From contig NW_019775908.1 of NCBI RefSeq assembly GCF_001039355.2, positions 1-64,000 of the forward strand: DNA of 64,000 nt. The letters run 5' to 3'. The DNA comes from Lingula anatina. Lineage: Eukaryota; Brachiopoda; Lingulata; Lingulida; Lingulidae. Under the pieces are notes generated by a model. The model was given only the letters and a program-made list of their open reading frames with translations. It was not told where the DNA came from and did not search any database. A program made the translations under genes and the position numbers. Position 1 is the first letter of the stretch; each line of letters begins with the position of its first letter. Shown one piece after another: positions 61,941 to 64,000 of the stretch.

Positions 61941-63182
61941 TCATCCAAGGCAAGTGCTCAATGTCAGTATTCCCTCCACAGAGAATGACACCTACTTTCT
62001 TCATGTCGGGTGTCAGTTTTTTCATCTTGTCAGAGAGAAGAGCAGCCACACCCACACCTGAGCTGGGCTCAATCACTTGCTGAAAACGGTATAGGAAATC
62101 AAGTTTAAAAAGTTGTAGTTAGATTGTACTGTGGAAAATAAACAGGAATTTGGAACATTCAAATGATAATCAATAGATAATATCTAATTTCATAGGTTTC
62201 ATTCATGAGGCAAAACAAATTCCAAAAATTAAGATTTTTTTACTTCTAAAATAAATGTTCAGCATACCTTCATTCTCTGATACACTAACTTCATTGCTTC
62301 TATGATGTCATCATCACTCTAAATAAAAGTTAAACAAAAATATATCATAATATGATTAAAGCATTAAAAACAACAGTGTCTTTATATTGACTGAACATAT
62401 TAAAGCACCGGACCTCAATTGGCACTCTAGGAGATTGTCTATAGCATTGTATGTATGTGCAGTTAATTTTCTCTTTTAGATTATCAATTTCATATGGAAA
62501 ACTACAAAGAAGCAGAAGAAATAAAGTGGCATGGATCAACTGCAAGCTGCTGATAATATTTTGGTAATATTTTCTTTTCAAATGTGTATACATTTGTCAG
62601 AATACTTTATGTAAATGGTATTATAAGATAACATGTTTTATTTGATTACAATAAAAACAACAGTGTTAGCAGTTGGCTCTCCCAGTGAGATACAGTTTGG
62701 TTGTTGCTGTTGTTAATGGCGAGTATTAAGAGAGAATTCTGTTAACATTGTGAACTCTGCCACAAAACAGCTTCTGAGAACCCACATCAATAATAATAAT
62801 AATAATAAATATAATAATACAATTTTTATCTTTCAGAAACACTTCTGTGTAGTTTGGTTTTGAACATAAAAGACAAGGGCACTTTCAAAAGATAAGATGG
62901 AATAGATGGGATTTATTACCCCCATGCCACAAAGCATGAAGATCTCAGACTTCCGATGGATGAGAGGCTTATGGCCTAAATGATCAATATTATTTATACT
63001 CACAGTTGTAAAAACATCTTTTTCTACCAATTCCAAAACAACTGGAAAGGTCAGTGTTCCCAGTCTCTGCACCCTCAGGCCATCAGCAATGGTATCTACA
63101 AACTTGGGTGGATCTGGCCACATTGGTTTACCTGCCTTAAGGGAATACTCCAGGTCTTTGCCTTTAGGCTCACATGCAAAAA
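61936..63182 (-). CDS. Serine racemase / threonine dehydratase family enzyme, C-terminal exons
   Basis: Three in-phase exons: 63182-63004, 62318-62268 and 62079-61936 (stop TAA at 61938-61936). The encoded C-terminal part reads like fold-type II PLP enzymes of the serine racemase group: VFACEP, then TIADGL, then the EPSSGVGVAALLS block, then LCGGNTDIEHLPW at the end. Such enzymes racemise or eliminate water from serine, threonine or related amino acids in the cytosol. The residue before GGN, which faces the PLP ring nitrogen in the family, is Cys here where mammalian serine racemase has Ser; substrate use is therefore open. The catalytic lysine lies outside the window. The family call is firm, the exact enzyme is not. 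Confidence 0.88.
62790..62812. repeat. (AAT)n microsatellite
   Basis: About seven AAT units in the intron between the first and second of the three enzyme exons. Confidence 0.9.
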
Positions 63183-63426
63183 CTGAAAAAAAAAAACTAC
63201 ATATTTGTGATAAAAGTCCTACAGAAAATCAATTTACAAATAAAACTTTGAACATATATGACTGTGAATCTCTGGCCCTTCCATTTGCAATTTATGTGCC
63301 ATTTCATGCACCCTGAGTGTCAGAGCAACGTAAAAGCTAGCTTGTTAAATATACCTTGTGATGGGGGCGCTTTTACTAGCTCTGACGAACAGCGAAAATC
63401 TGAGGGCGTTCTTCTTCAAAATTTTG

Positions 63427-63535
63427 CCTGGGGCGCTTCCATATTTGGAAGTCACACGTCACAGCTGTATCCGCCTGGATCCATATTTGGAAGTCATAAG
63501 TCTCGTACGTCACAGGTTTGGACGCCTGGAGCTGC
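63427..63535. repeat. Tandem repeat with two CArG-box and two CRE-like sites
   Basis: GCCTGG-initiated units start at 63427, 63473 and 63524; the third is partial. Each full unit has TCCATATTTGGAAGTCA (a CArG box, CC-AT6-GG, at 63439-63448 and 63481-63490) and an ACGTCACAG (a cAMP-response half-site). It looks like a regulatory module, but it might be a mobile-element end. Confidence 0.6.
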
Positions 63536-63573
63536 CTTTCCCACCTAGCGCTGAAGTTATCTCGTGCAGACGA

Positions 63574-63651
63574 GACAAGAAGCAATTAAAGTGCCTAACG
63601 CGGAGATAGAAGTTTAAATTGAAATTATCTTGCAGTCGAAGGTCAGTGCCA
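63574..63651. repeat. 78-bp exact direct repeat, copy 1
   Basis: Starts GACAAGAAGCAATTAAAG and ends GGTCAGTGCCA. Identical over 78 bases to 63923-64000, where copy 2 meets the window edge. Confidence 0.97.
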
Positions 63652-63887
63652 CAATACAAGCAACATTTAAGCAACAAGCTTTAAAAACTGATTTTCGTGT
63701 AGCCATTGCGCAGCCCTTATAGTGGTATCGGGCAAACAGTGTAGCTGTCAAATTTGGCACACGGCAAGCACGTGTATTGGAACTAAATGCTGGAAAGTGA
63801 ACCTCTCTTAATAACTTCTAAGGTTTTATTTTTCCTTGTGATCTCTGTATTACTCTATCTAATAAAACCTATTAATATTCCAATCAC

Positions 63888-63923
63888 CTCTCCAGCAATG
63901 ACATCCAAATAGTCAAATGATGG
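63888..63923 (-). CDS. Likely upstream exon fragment of the same PLP enzyme
   Basis: On the minus strand this reads PSFDYLDVIAGE followed by a GTGATT donor. It resembles the family segment just before the G-Q-G-T motif. The exon's upstream side runs straight into a 78-bp sequence duplicated 349 bp away, so its true start cannot be given. The next exon (GT-rich motif plus the GGGG phosphate loop) is not found between here and 63183. Confidence 0.5.
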
Positions 63924-64000
63924 ACAAGAAGCAATTAAAGTGCCTAACGCGGAGATAGAAGTTTAAATTGAAATTATCTTGCAGTCGAAGGTCAGTGCCA
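63923..64000. repeat. 78-bp exact direct repeat, copy 2 (cut by the window edge)
   Basis: Identical to copy 1 at offset 349. It abuts the presumed PLP-enzyme exon at 63888-63923. Confidence 0.97.

Larger units (their letters stand above)
63183..63887. other. Stretch where a PLP-enzyme exon is missing
   Basis: Contains no GGGG-loop coding sequence on the minus strand. It holds the tandem CArG/CRE-like repeat at 63427-63535 and the first copy of the 78-bp duplication. Confidence 0.6.

Overview
The window is a piece of an animal nuclear genome. Genes are split into many short exons with GT-AG introns, introns are AT-rich and carry microsatellites and short foldback elements, and two single-N assembly gaps are present (32544 and 57623). 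Low GC, marine-invertebrate-like repeats and the gene content suggest an invertebrate deuterostome or a lophotrochozoan. I cannot name the species.

One gene dominates. A megalin-like receptor (LRP2 type, LDL receptor family) runs on the minus strand from the start codon at 59998 to the stop codon at 5638. I could follow 81 coding exons with consistent splice phase; they sum to 13,152 nt, exactly 4,384 codons (4,383 residues plus stop). In order the protein has: signal peptide; 3 LDLa repeats; 2 EGF; propeller 1; EGF; propeller 2; EGF; 8 LDLa; EGF; propeller 3; EGF; propeller 4; EGF; propeller 5; EGF; propeller 6; EGF; 10 LDLa; 2 EGF; propeller 7; EGF; 11 LDLa; 2 EGF; propeller 8; 2 EGF; one membrane helix; a tail of about 140 residues with one NPxY motif, a proline-rich stretch and a T-D-L C-terminus. 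Clusters II-IV match the 8/10/11 pattern of vertebrate megalin. Cluster I has only three repeats, where vertebrate megalin has seven.

Upstream on the same strand (61936 to the right edge) lies the 3' part of a fold-type II PLP enzyme of the serine racemase / threonine dehydratase family. Three downstream exons are clear and a fourth piece is likely. The exon that should carry the glycine-rich phosphate loop is not where it should be, next to an exact 78-bp duplication.

The left 5.6 kb holds the receptor's presumed 3' UTR, a hAT-like short element, CA microsatellites and a promoter-like patch near 2.4-2.6 kb that may start another minus-strand gene. Repeats of note are four copies of a foldback (MITE-like) family inside receptor introns, a second MITE-like element in intron 3, a near-perfect hairpin in intron 2, and a GC-rich inverted array at 61.2-61.4 kb. 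I found no CRISPR array, tRNA, rRNA or bacterial-type system.
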